Below, one piece after another: positions 13,040-13,694 of a stretch of DNA of 13,694 nt. Numbering within the stretch: the first letter of the stretch is position 1; every line of letters starts with the position of its first letter. Origin of the DNA: Phycisphaerae bacterium (lineage in GTDB: Bacteria; Planctomycetota; Phycisphaerae; JAJVII01); the NCBI GenBank assembly GCA_028706835.1, contig JAQTVL010000043.1, forward strand, positions 1-13,694, read 5' to 3'. Both the position numbers and the translations under genes were made by a program. The notes beneath the pieces were generated by a model. The model was not told where the DNA came from. It worked only from the letters and a program-made list of their open reading frames with translations, and did no database searches.

Positions 13040-13694
13040 ATGGGCCACCCGCGAGTCGGACTGCTGCCGCTCTACATCAAGCTCTACGACACGGCCGCCC
13101 CGGAGGCGCGGGAGAAGTTCACACCCTTCCTCGCGGAGGTCGAGGCGGGGCTGGCCGCCGCCGGGCTCGTCGTCGAGCGGGCGCCGATCTGCTGCGTCGC
13201 CGCCGAGTTCGACGCCGCCGTGGCCGACCTGGAGAAGCGCGGTGTCGATCTGCTGATCGCCCTGCACCTGGCCTACTCGCCGTCGCTCGAGTCGGTGCCG
13301 GCGCTCACGCGGACCACGCTACCGCTGCTGCTGCTTGACACCACGATGGATTCCGACTTCGGGCAGGCGGTCAACCCCGACCGAATCATGTACAACCACG
13401 GCATCCACGGCGTGCAGGACCTGGCGTGCATGTTGCGGCGGAACGAGCGGCCCTTTGAGATCGTCGCAGGCCACCTGCGGCTGTCCGACGTGCTGGGGTC
13501 GGCTGGGCAGATCGCGCGGGCGGCCCGGGCGGCCAAGAAACTTCGCGGCTTGCGGGCGCTGCGGATCAGCGGGCCGTTCGTCGGCATGGGCGACTTCGCG
13601 GTTGAGGACCATGTGCTGGCGGACCGCCTGGGCGTCAACGTCACGAAGATCAAGACAAGCGAACTGGGGGACTCTGTCCGGGCCGTCACCGACG
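13040..13694 (+). CDS. L-fucose/L-arabinose isomerase-like protein (5' part)
   Basis: 218 codons are visible; the gene continues beyond the window. The N-terminal region matches the sugar isomerase superfamily of FucI/AraA: VGLLPLYIKLYD (6-17), DLLIALHLAYS (70-80), LLLLDTTMDSDFG (96-108), the conserved NHGIHGVQDLACML (119-132), VAGH (142-145) and RISGPFVGMGDFAVEDHVLA (175-194). These enzymes interconvert aldoses and ketoses with a divalent metal. AAGGAG (13028-13033) stands 6 nt before the ATG, and the gap to the kinase gene is 19 nt. Isomerase next to kinase is the usual order of pentose/deoxyhexose breakdown: the isomerase makes the ketose that the kinase phosphorylates. The metal ligands lie in the unseen C-terminal half, so the substrate cannot be chosen. 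Confidence 0.85.
   Translation, partial: MGHPRVGLLPLYIKLYDTAAPEAREKFTPFLAEVEAGLAAAGLVVERAPICCVAAEFDAAVADLEKRGVDLLIALHLAYSPSLESVPALTRTTLPLLLLDTTMDSDFGQAVNPDRIMYNHGIHGVQDLACMLRRNERPFEIVAGHLRLSDVLGSAGQIARAARAAKKLRGLRALRISGPFVGMGDFAVEDHVLADRLGVNVTKIKTSELGDSVRAVTD

Overview
The window looks like a piece of a high-GC bacterial chromosome, most likely a planctomycete. Four things point that way: a large secreted FG-GAP/VCBS repeat protein, a trypsin-like protease with a small beta-rich N-terminal domain, a secreted protein resembling DUF3352 families, and many palindromic intergenic repeats. The assignment rests on gene content and style and was not tested by a search. A perfect consensus parS site at 610-625 suggests that the region is chromosomal and probably in the origin-proximal part of the replicon.

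Layout. Positions 1-628 (+) hold the 3' end of a GT2 / dolichol-phosphate-mannosyltransferase-like gene with two C-terminal membrane helices; parS forms its last codons. A convergent spacer (629-830) carries a large inverted repeat. On the minus strand follow a flippase-like (LPG_synthase_TM/UPF0104) membrane protein (831-1844) and, upstream of it, an 801-residue secreted FG-GAP protein (2009-4414), separated by a two-hairpin palindromic element (1896-1980). The divergent spacer 4415-4761 holds a second, unrelated element with 14-bp perfect terminal inverted repeats (4493-4604) and a good promoter. On the plus strand come a secreted trypsin-like protease, a 675-residue secreted protein, an 87-residue lipoprotein and a DinB-like protein (4762-8814).

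A new promoter (8950-8978) then drives a tight cluster: class III aminotransferase, DeoR-family regulator, FGGY carbohydrate kinase and the start of an L-fucose/L-arabinose-isomerase-like gene (9016 to the window end). Spacings are 1 nt, a 4-nt ATGA overlap and 19 nt. This reads as one self-regulated catabolic operon for a sugar, polyol or amino derivative that cannot be named from sequence.

The most unusual observation is in the kinase gene. A palindromic element related to the one at 1896-1980 lies inside the coding sequence, keeps the frame open and adds about 50-53 residues to the protein between conserved kinase segments. The same hairpin is used as an intergenic element elsewhere in the window, where its flank also supplies the stop codon of the FG-GAP gene. 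This is a modular repeat family that can be translated in frame, reminiscent of the Rickettsia palindromic elements.
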